Source: Liolophura sinensis (Eukaryota > Mollusca > Polyplacophora > Chitonida > Chitonidae). From it: a stretch of 64,000 nt of DNA. The notes below the pieces were generated by a model. It worked only from the letters and a program-made list of their open reading frames with translations. It had not been told where the DNA came from and ran no database searches. A program made the translations under genes and the position numbers. The DNA is taken from the NCBI RefSeq assembly GCF_032854445.1, contig NW_027017954.1:124001-188000 (forward strand), read 5' to 3'. Shown here piece by piece: positions 24,701 to 39,700 of this stretch; positions within the stretch are counted from its first letter, which is position 1, and each line of letters begins with the position of its first letter.

Positions 24701-27700
24701 TTATCGGTACACTCATTGAACTACACAATTAGAAGACTGCGGCTGACTCACATCGGAACTAGCTGTACGCTTATAGAACTACGCAATTAGAGCGGCAAGG
24801 CTAAGCTGCACTCAGGTAGTTGTGATCGACACAGTAGGTACACTTATAGAACGACACACTTAGAACACCGGTAGTGGCTCACACTGAGGTAAGTGGGATC
24901 GACAGTATCTGTACACTTGTAGACCTACGCAGTTAGAACACCGAGGGAAGAAGGGGGAACCCACGTTGACACTAGCTGTACACTAATAGAACTACTCAAT
25001 TAGAACACTATAGCGGTGTCACACTAAGGTAGGTCTGATCTACACAATTAGAGAATTAGAACAGTGGTGCTCAGTCACATCGACACTATAGGAGTACACT
25101 GACAGAACTGCACAATTAGAACACTGGTGCTGAGTCACACTAGGCACATATAGGTCTGATCGACAATATCTGAAACAATTAGAGTTAGAACAGTGGTGGC
25201 GCAGTGACATCGACACTATAACAGTACACTGACAGAGCTGCACAATTAGAACACTGGTGCTGAGTCAGACTAGGGTAGGACTGATCGACACCATCTGAAC
25301 AATTAGAGAATTAGATCAGTGGTGCTCAGTTACATCGACACTATAGGAGTACACTGACAGAACTGCACAATTAGAACACTCGTGCTGAGTCACAATAGGG
25401 CACATATAGGTCTGATCGACACTATCTGAACAGTTAGAGAATTAGATCAGTGGTGCTCAGTCACATCGACACTATAACAGTACACTGACAGAACTGCACA
25501 ATTAGACACTGGTGTTGAGTCACAATAGGGCAATATAGGTCTGATCGACACCATCTGAACAATTAGAGAATTAGATCAGTGGTGCTCAGTCACATCGACA
25601 CTATAGGAGTACACTGACAGAACTGCACAATTAGAACACTGGTGCTGAGTCACAATAGGGTAGGTCTAATTGACACTATCTGAACAATTAGAGTTAGAAC
25701 AGTGGTGCGCAGTCTCATCAGCACTATAACAGTACACTGAGAGAACTGCACAATTAGAACACTGGTGCTGAGTCACACTAAGGTACATATAGGCCTGGTC
25801 GACACTATTAGAGAATTAGATCAGTGGTGTTCAGTTACATCGACTCTATAGGACTACACTGACAGAACTGCCCAATTAGAACACTGTCCTGAGTCACACT
25901 AAGGTAGGTCTGATCGACACCATCTGAACAATTAGAGAATTAGAACAGTGGTGCTCAGTTACATCGACTCTATAGGAGTACACTGACAGAACTACACAAT
26001 TAGAACATTGGTGCTGAGTCACACTAAGGTAGGTCTGATCGACACTATTTGTACTTTTATAGAATTACACAAATGCAACACTGGTACTTACATATAGTAA
26101 TATCGACACAAGCTGTACACTAACTGTACACTTAGAGCACTAGAGCCGAATAACAAGGTAGGTGACCACACACCACTTTCCAGTATTCCCGTCATCGTTT
26201 TGATCGCATGTATCCCTGTATACCCCTTTGTAACTTTGCACATGTAAGAAAGTGTTCAAAATACTTGTACATATAGTTCATTATTGCATGATTACCCTCA
26301 ATTCTCAATTTCTGTCCAAAATGTCTGTAGGTTATTTATTTATTTACTTATTTATTTATTTGATTGGTGTTTTAAAGCGTACTCAAGAATATTTCACTTA
26401 TACGACGTCGGTCAGCATCATGGTGGGAGGAAGTCCAGGACCATCCGCAGGTTGCTGGGAGACCTCCCCACATATGGCCGGAGAGGAAGCCAGCATAAGC
26501 TGGACTTGGTAGAGGGGATTAGCACGCTAGCGCGGCGCAATGACCTAGGGCCCTTTCACCAGTACGGTCGCTGTGAGTACAAGTCCGTCTCTTTGCTGGC
26601 TTCCTCTCCGGCCGTACATGGGAAGGTCTGCAACAACATGTGAATGGTCGTGGGTATCGGCCTGGCTCTGTCCGGTTTCCTTCCACCATAATTCTGGCTG
26701 CCGTGGTTTAAGTGAAATTTTCTTGAGTACGACGTAAACTACCAATCAAAACAAATAGATTCTTCCAACATGCCCAGAGCTTCACCAAAATGTAATTGTA
26801 ACATATGTACAATATATTGGTATTATAACACAATCAAAGAAGAGGATACAAGATGAGAATCTGCCTATAAGATGAGCAAATTCTGTTAGCTGTTGGTTTA
26901 TGCTTTCCTTACCGCCATTACTTGTGTCACGCATCTGATCGGAAAATCTCCTCAGGTGAAAAACAAGACGAAGATTCTCAAACAGTTTCACTTCTCGGCT
27001 TGGCCAGATCACGGGGCACCTTCCGATGCCACAATTCTGCTTGACTTTCGAGATAAGGTTCTGGAGTACAACTCGACTTTACCTGGACCAATTATCGTCC
27101 ATTGCAGGTAGGCGTGGGAACAAACAATCCAGATCAACCTAGAAAGAAACATTTTGAAATGGAATGCTAGTTCTGAAATAAACACCACTTTTGAGTTCTT
27201 CATCTGAATCAAACATTTTATACTTTTGCACTAATCAGGCAGATTACGTATGAAATATAAATTAACCATTTTTGATAAACAAATGATCGAGGGTGTATAG
27301 GAAATCTAACACCTTCATTCTTTGTTTCTTAAATTCGCAAAGAGTAGAATATCTCATAAGTACATATGGAAAAAGTGTGCAGGATCTGTGAAAAGTCATA
27401 ATGATGTGCACTAATTCCAATTAAAAATAAACCATATATATTTCAGATTCGCGATATCTTTTAAACTAGGATGCAAGTAAATTGAATATTGATTAAGTTT
27501 CCGCGTCTAGAATAATGTCTTGTCTTTCTAGCATCAATGATGCCTGTTTTCATGGCTCCGTGTTAATTCCTTTCTCCATATACGCATTCTTCTTATTTAC
27601 GGGGGGGCCTCCGTGGCTCAGTTGGTTAGCGCGCCAGCGCAGCGTAATGACCCAGTAGTCTCTCACCACTGCGGTCGCTGTGAGTTCAAGTCCAGCTCAT

Positions 27701-30700
27701 GCTGGTTTCCTCTCCTGCCGTGAGTGGGAAGGTCTGACAGCAACTTGCGGATGGTCGTGGGTTTCCACCCACCATAATGCTGACCGCCGTCGTATGAATG
27801 AAATATTCTTGAGTACGGCGTTAAACACCAATCAAATAAATAAATATTATTTTCGGGAGGGAACGAATTAAACTTTGTTTTGCAAATTGATCTTGCGGTT
27901 GTGGACGTCGATTATGGTTTAAAATTGGCATGAAAATGTTTGTTTTCCAAAAGAAGAACACATGCGCAGTTGATATTAATCCCGACGTGATTCAAGACAC
28001 GTTCTGTGTTAGATCGGGATTGATAGCACCCAGACTTCGTTTAAAACCTATGTCCATGTGGTTGTAAAATATAGTACGGCATGACATGACTTCAACGGTG
28101 TCAGTCCTTTTCTTGAATTGTGGTAGTTACCGGCGACATTGTCTCTCAAAAGGCACAGCCAAGTCTTTAAATCTTTTTCAAGGTAAACCTTCAAAGTGCG
28201 CATGCCCGTTATTAAAGAAGCGATCTTGTCAAGAGTTGGGATATCTATTGTGGAGTACTTTTTGCCTAATGATTTGATTCTACCTGTTGTACGCATGCGT
28301 GTCTTGGAACAGTGCTGGGATTGGACGCACGGGAACGTTCATAGCTCTGGATTACCTGATCAATCAGGCTAAAGAAGAGAATGTGGTGAATGTGCCGGCC
28401 TGTGTGATGATTCTGAGACAGCAGCGGGTCAACATGGTGCAGACACAGGTACAATTAGTCATAGAAAGACTGCAGATCTGGTTTGGAAATTCCAATCTTC
28501 TCTGAGTGTACTGATATACCACAGGAAACGTAATTGTGTAATATAATTAAGACATACAGCATAGAGAGAAAAAACAGAGCAGCGACGACAGTGTGATGCA
28601 TGTAGCTGCCAAATGATCAGACGTATCCGGTGACATGTGACTTTTTGTCAATTTACCTGAGTTAGGGTATGCTCCCACACCACAGGACTGTTTTCTGAAG
28701 GCAATATCTGATCGCACTTAGGTCAAACTTTTTCTACCTTGCACATTATCTGTTATCATGATAATACTTTTCTTCACATCACTTGTTAAAGTTGAAACAA
28801 GCATTGTGCATATGTCATCGAAACGGTATTTACCTGCAAACATTACTTTTATTGAATGATGAGATAGAAAATAAAAACAATGCGTGATCGTCTCATTGTG
28901 CCAAATGTGTGATGGAATAAAACGGAATGACAAGTACTCATAAGATATAACATGTGGTTACATGAATTTTGATCTGACGGGTGTATTCCGCAAGATGATT
29001 TAACATTATGCATTGCAGGAAAGTTCTGCTAAAGTATAAAAAAAAATGCCCTCATGTTAACCAGGAACAGTACGAGTTTCTACATGCAGCCCTGGGAGAA
29101 GCCTTGGAATTCAGCGACAGTTCAATTCCATCTGTGAACTTTACCACCGTGTACTCTGACCTTTGCACTGTCGACCCCGAGACCGGACAGTCCAAGATGG
29201 TCGCACAGTTTGAGGTCTGTTGCGAAAATAGAATAAGAAATATTTGCAAACTGTTGAGGCTACTAGAATTCTAAATTTACTGTCATTTATGCCACCGCTC
29301 CCACCATAATGCTGGCCACCATCGTATAAGTGAAATATTCTTCAGTACGGCGTAAAACAGCAAACAAATAAATACATAAAAAAATTAAGCCACCGTGGTA
29401 TATAAAGTGAAATATTCGTGAATATGGCGTAAAAGTGTGGTCAAGCAAATAGATAAATGTTGGGAATTACGTGGTACATTACACAGCTAGTCTATTCATG
29501 GCTACTGTGGGTCTGTGATGAGATTGTTCTGTCCGACACCTCTTTACAAAGTGTTCAAATAAAACAGAACATTTTAAAATGGAAGTTATCGCCGTCCGTT
29601 TTAGGTCCTCCGGGAACTTTCACAACCCGCGAACAAGATGCAAGTGGAATCCGCCAGACATCCGGACAACATTTCCAAGAACAGATACTCCAAATTTTTA
29701 GCCCGTAAGTCTTTTGTGACAAAGCCTTATTTCGTCGACAGTTGAGGTACACTCCCAACACACCTAACAGGGTTTGTATGTCGATATCAACTTCTGATTT
29801 AATAATGTGTTAGACACCGTTTCCATGTGCCCTCTAAACATCCTTGTAAAGTATGTGAAAACTCATAGCTCATCTCGCTGTTCAGCAGCGTATACCGTTA
29901 AGGTATCGTTATCAGAGAGGTCAATCTGCAAAGTAATGATTTGTTCAACTCTCAGACAGTAATAACCGAACAGTTTTAAATAAATTAAATACATATAATA
30001 AAATAGTCTAATCTTAGACTAAATAGTAAAACATTTTTTACAGCATATAAAACAATGTAGGTAACAACAAAATATAGATTCCTTTGGAGATTAGAGCAGA
30101 CACAACACCTTTCCAAACACACACAATCTCAATAGGAAGTCTCAGCATATAGAGGTAGATCCACTGATTCTCGTGAATTCCTAGAGTGAAAGATAACACT
30201 GACATCCAGATGACAATCAGCAGTACTCAAGGCACAATGACAAATGGTTGGTATGCAACCTTCCTATCAGTCACAGACTCTACACTTGATTTTTGATTAG
30301 CGGAAATGCCCCAAATTTATATACATTTACAGTGAGCATCCAGAAAGATGGCTCGCCTTAAATGTGCTCGAGAGCAGGGTCGGCGTTCCCCGGTAAAGAG
30401 CTCAAACACTTACCTGGTTAGCATCAAGCCCCTGTAACTTCCCATTTCACATCATTCTTTTTCGTCAGTTAGTGCGATTAAGGGCTGTTTTTCTTTCCTT
30501 GTATTCAGAGTGTTACAACATTGTCCCCACGTTGTTCGTGGTTCTGTCTTTGGAATTTATGAAGTCTAAGCCTCATGAACAGTCAGGTACGTGAAGGAAA
30601 GCTGTAAACTGCGTAATATGTGTTGCAAATAACACGTTGTTGCAGCACAGCATCTTCGTTGGAGTAAACCTGTAATTGTTGTGTTTCAGTTGATAGCTGC

Positions 30701-33700
30701 AGGCCATACCTGTCCACGCCAGTGTCCGACTGTAACGACTACATCAATGCTGTGTATCTTCCGGTAAGGATCTCAGACGGGACCCTACAGTGTGGTTTGT
30801 ATGTTCGAAAGTGGAGAGGTAGTATTAACTGCAAGGTACTATACCTAGATATTAATACGGTACACTAAGTTAAAACTAACACCGTTTTATTAATCTTCTC
30901 TAGGCGTGGTAAAGAGTGCTGTGTGAGTGCTTGGGGTTTAACGTCGTACTTATCAATTTTTCAGTCATATGAAGACAAAGGAATCCTTAGAGTGCATGTA
31001 ATGTGCCCCCTTGGTGCAGGACGGATTTCCACTGCTCTTTTATCTAGTGCTGCTTTACTGAGGCGCCTTACCGAAGGCAAGTAAACAGCCCCGCCCGAGC
31101 CATTATACTGATACGGATCAACAAGTTGTTGCATTGTCCCCTTCATGCTGGACGCCAAGCAAGGAAGTTACAACTTCCTCCTTTAAGGTCTTAGGTGTGA
31201 CTCGACCCAGGATTGCCCCTGGAACTACCGCTCCCGTGGGAAAGAATAAGATTACATATAATTATGATTCCTTCTCATGACAGAATAGCTGAAATGCCAT
31301 TATCATTGGTCTTAATTTTTTCAAACTGATTAATTATTTACAACGTATTCATGTATTTGGTCGTTGTATAACGTCATATTCATTAGAGTGTCCGTGGTAA
31401 ACCACCAACCTTTGACAGGGGCGGATGGACTTGCCAGTTATAGATATGTACAAGATACTGTTGGGACACAAGTGTTTTTCATCCACTGGCTGCCTCCGTG
31501 GCTCACTTCGTTAGCGCGCTAGCGCAGCGTAATGGCCCATTAGCTTCTCACCAATACGGTCGTTGTGAGTTCTAGTCCAGCCCATGCTGGCTTCCTCTCC
31601 AGCCGTACGTGGGAAGATTTTCCAGTAACTTGCAATTGTTCGTGGGTTTCCCCCGGGCAGTGCCCGGTTTCCTCCCACCATAATGCTGACTGACGTCGTG
31701 TAAGTGAAATATTCTTGAATACGGCGTAAAACAACAATCAAATAAATAAATAAATTCATCGACTGTTAGGCCATTTATTGCCCAGGCTCCTACAGTTGCG
31801 GGGGCATGGATTTGACCCACATCCACATTTTTGTAGAATGTATATCAAGTCCTAGGTAAAGGACTGATTCCATCGGTCACATGAACCTAGGATTTATTCC
31901 ATTGCCTCCACGACACTATACTCTATTTCACAAATACAACCTACCTCAAATATATTATATATAACTGTCATAGAATATCACATATCCTAGTGAATGATAA
32001 GAAAACATCTTCAGCGCTCGGACATACCCCGTTTCCATTGATAATTTCATGCTTAAATCTGTTTAATGCAATTTTTAATTAGCAGCCTCGTTGATGTATG
32101 TGAAGTCGGCAACAAACACACCAAGATCTGGCCCAGGGATCATTAAGCGATCCTAGACTTAAGTCAAGATTTCAAATGACTTCAATATTGCTATTTGTAA
32201 TGTAAGAAGATCCAAATATTGCTTGACAACGTTAATTCTCGATCAGTTATTGTGCAATAAATTTCGGCAAATATAATGGAAAGGAACGCACCAGACTTAA
32301 TGATTAAATTTTTGACTTGAGTCTAAGATAGGTTCGTGATAACTTCCAGAGGTCCTTACGTAGTGATTGATTGATTTATTTATTTGATTGGTGTTTTACG
32401 CCGTTCTCAAAAATATTTCACTTATACGACAGCGGCCAGCACTATGGTGGGAGAAAACCGGGCAGGGCCCGAGGGAAACCCATGACCATCTGTAAACCGG
32501 CCCGGATAACACAGTTGGTAGAGCGGCCGCTTCGGGACCGGTAGATCCAGGATCAGTCCTTGATTGAGTCACACCTAAAACTTTAAAAGAGGAACTTGTA
32601 ACTTCCTCGCTTGGCGTTCAACATGAAGGGGATAGTGCAACGAGTGGTTGACCCGTATCAGTATAATGGCTTGGGCGGGGCGGCTTACTTGCCTTCGGTA
32701 AGTCGTCTCAGTGAAGCAGCACTTCATAAAAATCCGTCCTGCTACAAGGAGGCACATTACACGTACATGCACCCTAAGGATTCCTTTGTCGTCATATGAC
32801 TGAAAAATTGTTGAGTACGATGTTAAACCCCAAGCACTCTCTCACCCACTCACCATGTGTTAGTTGCTGGCAGAACTATTGATGTGGCTGCCTGGAAACG
32901 TGTTCAAGTTGCACTTATTTGAAACTCACGAAATGGCCTCTGCCTTCAGTGTTTTCCCTGGACTCTCTGTTGTAAACAGTAGGAACCTGAATGGCGTATG
33001 ACGTGTATGAGTTTACCCTTGGGAAATTACAGATGTTTGTGTATTTTTGGTTCAATGAAAATACCGGTTTTTACTTGTAGGGATACAAACAGAAGAGGGG
33101 TTTTATCCTAACTCAGACTCCTCTACCCAACACGGTCGTGGATTTCTGGCGTCTGGTCTATGATCACAAAGTCAGTACCATCATCATGTTGGACCGCGTG
33201 AAAACAGGGGATAAGGTAGGTAGTGTGTCAAATTGACCAGTTGTACAGAAAATGGAATACCCCATAACAGGGGTTAAGGTATGTAGTTTCTCACATTGAC
33301 CAGTTGTGCAGAAAATGGAATACCCCATAGCAGGGGATAAAGTAGGTAGTTTGTCAAATTGAACTTATGCACATCATGGAAGTCCCCCACAACAGAGCAT
33401 TAGGTACGTAGTTTGTCTCATTGACGACTTGTGCACATAACAGTTTAAGATAAGTAGTCTGTCACGTTGAATACTTGTGCACATAACGGAAGACGCCCAA
33501 AACAGGGGATAAGTTAGGTAGTCTATCACATTGACTACTTGTGCAGAAAATGAAAGGCTCCCAAAACAGGGAATAAGATAGGTACCCTGTCAAAGTGTCC
33601 ACTTGTGCACATAACATGTTAAGATCAATAGTCTGTCACACTGACTACTTGTGCACATAACGGAAGACCCCCAAAACAGGAGATAAGGTAGGGTAGTCTG

Positions 33701-36700
33701 TCAAATTGACCACTTGTGAAAATAATGGAAGTCCCCAAAAACAGAGGATTAGATACGTAGTTTACCACAATGACCACTTGTGCACATTGCAGGATAAGAT
33801 AAGTGGTCTTTTACACTGACCACTTGTGCACATAACGGAAAACAGGGTTATAAGGTAGGTAATGTGTCACACTGAAAGAGGTGCAAATACTGGGAAATCC
33901 CAATAATGTAACAGGGAATAATGTAAAGAATGTGTCAGATTGGAAGTTGTGTAGATAATGGAAGACGCTCTAATCAGGGGATCCGCTTCCGTGCGGTAGA
34001 TCCAGGGTCAATCCTGGATCCACTCACACCACATCAGTATAATGGCTCGGGTTTGGCAGCTGACTTGCCTTCGGTAAAGCAGGGCGCGTAGCGGTTATGT
34101 CGAAAAGTTTGACAAAACCTTAAGACCATGAGCGACTGGCGGGGCCTGATCAGATTCAGTTTCGTTGCGCGTGGATCGACCGCGACTGGAGGCAGCTGTT
34201 AGCAAATACTTATAGCAGCGTTAATGATGTAGGAGGCCCGTGTACACGGTGCGTGGATGTATAATATATTATATACAATATATAATATACCTTTAAGTTG
34301 TCTTTGCTGTGGAAATTTAAGGTTTCTTGGAAAATTCTCTTGTCCATTTATTCCAACTTTTCTACACTCCCCATGTACATCATATGCTTTGTACCTTGGA
34401 AGAGGTGTCGTACAAGCACAGTCTAAGCCTGCAAATATCGATAAGCTTATTTTCCAGCTCATCGGTCCACTTTATAATCGCCATTTCCATAGTGCAACTC
34501 GTGCATTCCTGGGAGCAACTGTTACCAAGTGGACACAAGCACGTGTAGATCGACGGAACTTGGTACAACTGGATGCTTCGACTCGCGGAAAAGTCGAACT
34601 TGTTCAATTATGAGCAGCTGCAGAGTCAGCAGTTGTCGGTGATCGCAAACGCGCGTAGATCGACCGTATGCCCCCAGTTGCTGCCAACTTCTCCTAGTTG
34701 CTTCCAGTTGCCAAAAACCCAGTTGCTCCCAGTCGGAAGGTCGACATACGCACGACTGAAGTCGTCTCACTGAAACTGCACCAGATAAAAGAGCGGTGGA
34801 AAACCGTCCTTCAACAAGGAGGCACATTACACGTACATGCACTCTAAGGACTCCTTCGTCATCATATGACTGAAAAAATTACTGTTAAGTACGACGTTAA
34901 ACCCCTTTGCATTCACTCACTCACTCACCCACTCACTCTAAACAGGAGGTAAGTAAGAAATGTGTCACATTGAAAGTTGTGCACGTTATGGAAGGCCCCC
35001 AAAACAGAAGATAAGTAGTTAATGTGTCACATTGAAAGTTGTGCACATTATGGAAGGCCCCCAGAACAGAAAATAAGTAGGTAATGTGTCACATTGAAAG
35101 TTGTGCACATTATGAAAGGCCCCCAAAACAGAAAATAAGTAGGCAATGTGTCACATTGAAAGTTGTGCACATTATGGAAGGCCCCCAGAACAGAAGATAA
35201 GTAGGTAATGTGGCACATTAAAAGTTGTGCATATTATGGAAGGCCCCCAAAACAGAAAATAAGTAGGTAATGTGTCACATTGAAAGTTGTGCACATTATG
35301 GAAGGCCCCCAAAACAGAAGATAAGTAGGTAATGTGGCACATTAAAAGTTGTGCATATTATGGAAGGCCCCAAAAACAGAAAATAAGTAGGTAATGTGTC
35401 ACATTGAAAGTTGTGCACATTATGGAAGGCCCCTAAAACAGAAGATAAGTAGGTAATGTGTCACAATGAAAGTTGTGCACATTATGGAAGGCCCCCAAAA
35501 CAGAAGATAAGTAGGTAATATGTCACATTGAAAGTTGTGCAGATAATGGAAAACCCAAAACAGGGAATAAGGTACGTAATGTGTCACATTGAAAGTTGTG
35601 CACATTATGGAAGGCCCCAAAACAGAAGATAAGTAGTCAATGTGTCCCATTGAAATTTGTGCACATAATGGAAAACCCAAAACAGGGAATAAGGTACGTA
35701 ATGTGTCACAATGAAAGTTGTGCACATCATTGAAAGCCCACAAAACAAGAGACAAGGAGGTAATTTGTCACAATGAAAGTTGTCCAGGCGATAGACCCCA
35801 ACAGAGGGGATGAGGTGCATACATATAGGTAGTCTGTCACATTGACCACAAAGTGTTACATACAATGCTGAGAATATTCTGAGTGTGTGACTATCGAGAA
35901 TTACAAGGCAGCGAAAAAGTGCGCGCGGCAAACTGTTATTTGGTTTATTATACATTCAATAACAGTTCAGTCTGTCGAACACCCGAGGTGTTTACTCAAC
36001 TGAACCCTAGCATCAGGACATTTCAAATTGCTTATCCTCCAATATTTCCAGTTCCATTATGGCAATAAGCGCTATTTGGAATTAGTTCGAGATCAGTTGG
36101 CTTTCCCAAATTCGGCACACGTAAAACTGTCTCTGTACTTGATATTTTATGCGTGAGTGAGAAAGTACTCACTTCGGGTACCCAAGTTTCTCCCACCCAT
36201 AAAACCTTTCCCCTGATACAAGTGTACATTGGTGTAAAACTCCTGGCCCCAGGATCACGAACCGATCTTAGACTTAATTCAAAATTTTAATCATTTTATT
36301 TGGTATGTTCCTTTCCATTATTTTAGCTGATATTTGTTTTACAATAACTTAGCCATAATTTACGTTGTCAAGCAATAGTTTGTCCTTGGTACGTTGGAAA
36401 TAAAAATTAAAAAAAATAAAAAGTGATTTGAACATTTGACTTAAATCTAGGATCGCTTAATGATGTCGTGGCCAGTAACAATCTGCAGATTACATCATGC
36501 AATAAAAAGTCAAATATACAATACATAAATTTATTATACTTTATTTTCTTGCGCACAGAATGTTGGGGTGTATTGGACAGATAAGAAGGAAACGTTTAAC
36601 CCGTTCGAGGTGGAGGTGACAGATGTTGACCAGAGAGTGGAATTCTCCACTTGGACTTACGAACTGAGCCACAAAGACAAGGTAAAGCCCTTCTATACTT

Positions 36701-39700
36701 TTGAGTATGTGAAACAAAGGCAATTATTTCTGAGTACTTTAATTCAGAGATGAAAAGAAAAATGTCTGTTATCTTAGTGATATATTAGTTGCTATTTTTC
36801 ATGACTGAAAGTTCATATTCTGGATCTGGGCATCGAAACTGATATTCCAACATCACCCCCCCCCCCCCCCCCACTTCCAAATAAAATGGTGGTTCCGGGT
36901 CAACAACCTTAAAACCAATTCCAAAAGAACCCTCAACACAATCTACAAAGGTCATTGTCCATGTACTAAGTCCGACATTTGGACGGGTTCATGAAAAGAG
37001 AAGCATATAACGGTTTTTGAATAGTAATGGAAAGACCCAAAGATCCAGATCTTCTACTATGCCAGTTTATCGGTTTTTGATAGTCAATATATATCTCGGT
37101 TGCGCTTTTAGCGCTAGTGTTCAAGCCCGAACTGAACGTCTCCGTTGAACTAAGTGTACGATCTTCACGTACGTACTGTACTGTACTGTGCAAAAGGTTG
37201 AAAGAATCAGTTAATACGCGTGCGACGTTTTTAAAAAGCAAAAAAACAAGAAACAAAACGGGGCCTCCGTGGCCGTGGTAGTTATCGCACCAGCACGGCG
37301 CATTGATCCAGAAGACTCTCTCCAATTCAGTCGCTGTGAGTTCAAGTCCAGAACATCTTGGCTTCATATCTTTAGGTACCTGGGAAGGTCTGCCAACATT
37401 CAGTGGTTGTTCGTGGGTTTTCCTCGGCTTCTGTCTGGCTTCTGTCCGGTTTCCTCCCACCATCGTATTGTGAAATATTCTTGAATACGGCGGAAAACGC
37501 CAAGCAAATAAATAAATCAAACAAAACAAAAGCGCTGGCGGTGCACATCTAACTGTAATAACACCTTTATTTAAAGAAAGAAGAATGACTCATGTCTTGT
37601 CACAAGCTGCGACGCATGCACATAACTCGCCCAAGAACAGGAAGAATACTAACTCCAACAACAGCTTGAACACACTTCACCAACACAAATGCGCGTTGCA
37701 GCTGAAAATAGAGAATAGAAATTGATCATCCCCATGCAAAAAATTTTGTCGATTTTTACTTTCGGTCACAGTGCAAATTTGGGCTAGACATTATGGACTG
37801 ATCACATCAGAATAAAAAGCGAACCCTTCATAAGAATGTCTCATAATGTAACCAAGAAAATTGGTTCATAACAACACATATAAAACATGACCAATCACCA
37901 CAACCTTTAAACCAGTGGGATGTTATAACCCTATACAAAAAAGAATTCTAATGTTTTGGCACAGCAACGCTGTGGTTAAATTCAAAATCGATTCTTTTCT
38001 TTGTCGAGCGCTTTTTTGTCCTAGTTTTTTTAAAAATACGCGTAAAATCTGAAGCATATCTCTTCGTGTCCAGTATATAGCGAAACTACGACTATCAGCC
38101 TATAGTGTAGCAGCTGTTGGACGTTGGACGAAATGGACGATCAGGGTCAATAATCGCATGGCCCATTCCCAAAAGGACACAAACACAAACCACCAACAAA
38201 CTAAGAAAGTATACATAATATACCAAAATAGGACGCAATCACGCAAAGAAAAGCAGTCAGCAGTTTCCAACGATCATGGAAAGGCGAAAGGAATTTCACT
38301 GGCAAAGAGGCCATTCAAAACACAATAACCTAGCGCTAGATCACGCCAGGTGTGTATTCAATCTCATTCACCGACAGGGATTTTCCCGAAATGTCATTCC
38401 TCATTTGTTTATTGATATGATTGGTGTTTTACGCCGTACTCAAGAATATTTCACTTATATGACGCCGGCCAGCATTATGGTGGTAGGAAAACGGACAAAG
38501 CCCAGGGGATACCCACGATAAAGAATGGTACAGATATAAGTCCGATCAGTGGTGTCATGTTAGTACAGGAAAAACTGAGTCTATAATTCATTATAATTTA
38601 TGTTATTATGTTTATAATAAAAATAATGCATGTGACACGGAGAGAGACTCAGCCCAGGCTGATCTTCCGTGAGACTCTCGGAGGGAAAGGAAGTAATATA
38701 AATGGTAATAAATCTAAGCTATGTTTGTTGCAAAACAATCAAGTTAGGTAATATAATACATTTCACACGGCAAGTTATTCAAATGACAAACTATTCACAC
38801 AGACATGAAAACACTATTCAAAAGGGCAAAAAGTAAAATGACCTGTACCTATATAAGTGATATGCACGACAAACTACAGGTGACTGGTATGACTGAAGCA
38901 GTGAGCACAGGATAGTGGGAGGAGGCCATTACTGACTCCTCCCTGCACTCACAGCATAAAGAAACCTGCGTTGTACATCACAAGAGGGAAAGTGTGTATT
39001 TTACACACCTTAAATGCAGAGTCTTCCTGAATGTTCTACATTATCCTGATGAATACTGTAAATTTTATTTATGATCGAATTTGATGAATATTTCCAGAAA
39101 GCACCTCAGCCCATCAAAAAATTCCGCTGCCCATTTTTCACGAGTGAACCAACACTGGAGACTATACCAACGCTTTTGACTGTACTACAGAGTGTTGACA
39201 TGTGGCGAGTTAAGGCTGGCGACGGACCTGTACTGGTTCATTGCAGGTTAGCTAAGCATTACTCATATATGATGTGTGTCAAAAGAGCTCTTCTATGGCA
39301 GACAGCTGCCCGCTGCCATTGTACACTCTCTTCTATAACATGCAAAATTATGCATTCTCACTCCAGAGAAATATAGCGGTTTTTTATTTTTTATAAGGCA
39401 AAGACACCTCCAGTTTTTTGCTCATATAACATTAAAATGTAAATAATGCTTAGTATTTGTTGAAAACGAGGTCTCCATATAAAACGTAACAAAGCCAAAA
39501 TCAGATTTTGGGAAAATAAGCTTATGTAAACAAAATAACCGTATGTAGGCAGAAGTAGTTTATGCTCTGAGACATAGGCCCTCTGCATACGGCTTTCCTA
39601 TTACCTATGTAATCATAAGGTCTTAAATTATGTTTATCTCACTTTTGATATTGGTTTGACTGGGAATGTAAACTTTATCCTTAGAGGGTGGCCTGTTTGT

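Larger units (their letters stand above)
36682..39097. other. Intron with SINE1 copies and an old repeat, no gene seen
   Basis: Holds SINE1 at 37260-37517 (+) and 38404-38519 (-). A stretch at about 38180-38280 also resembles 62560-62640, so it is a shared dispersed repeat. A C run lies at about 36856-36871. No exon is supported. Confidence 0.55.

Noticed and set aside
24394-26160. CRISPR array
   Set aside because: Repeats are contiguous and diverged, with no unique spacers, in a eukaryotic intron.
29008-29064. Upstream extension of the linker exon through the cag at 29017-29019
   Set aside because: It would add KVLLKYKKKCPHVNQ between QTQ and EQY, where the family has none. The acceptor at 29064 gives the exact family join.
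35420-35955. Minus-strand open frames with repeated FHCDTL-type segments
   Set aside because: Reverse translations of the 62-bp minisatellite.
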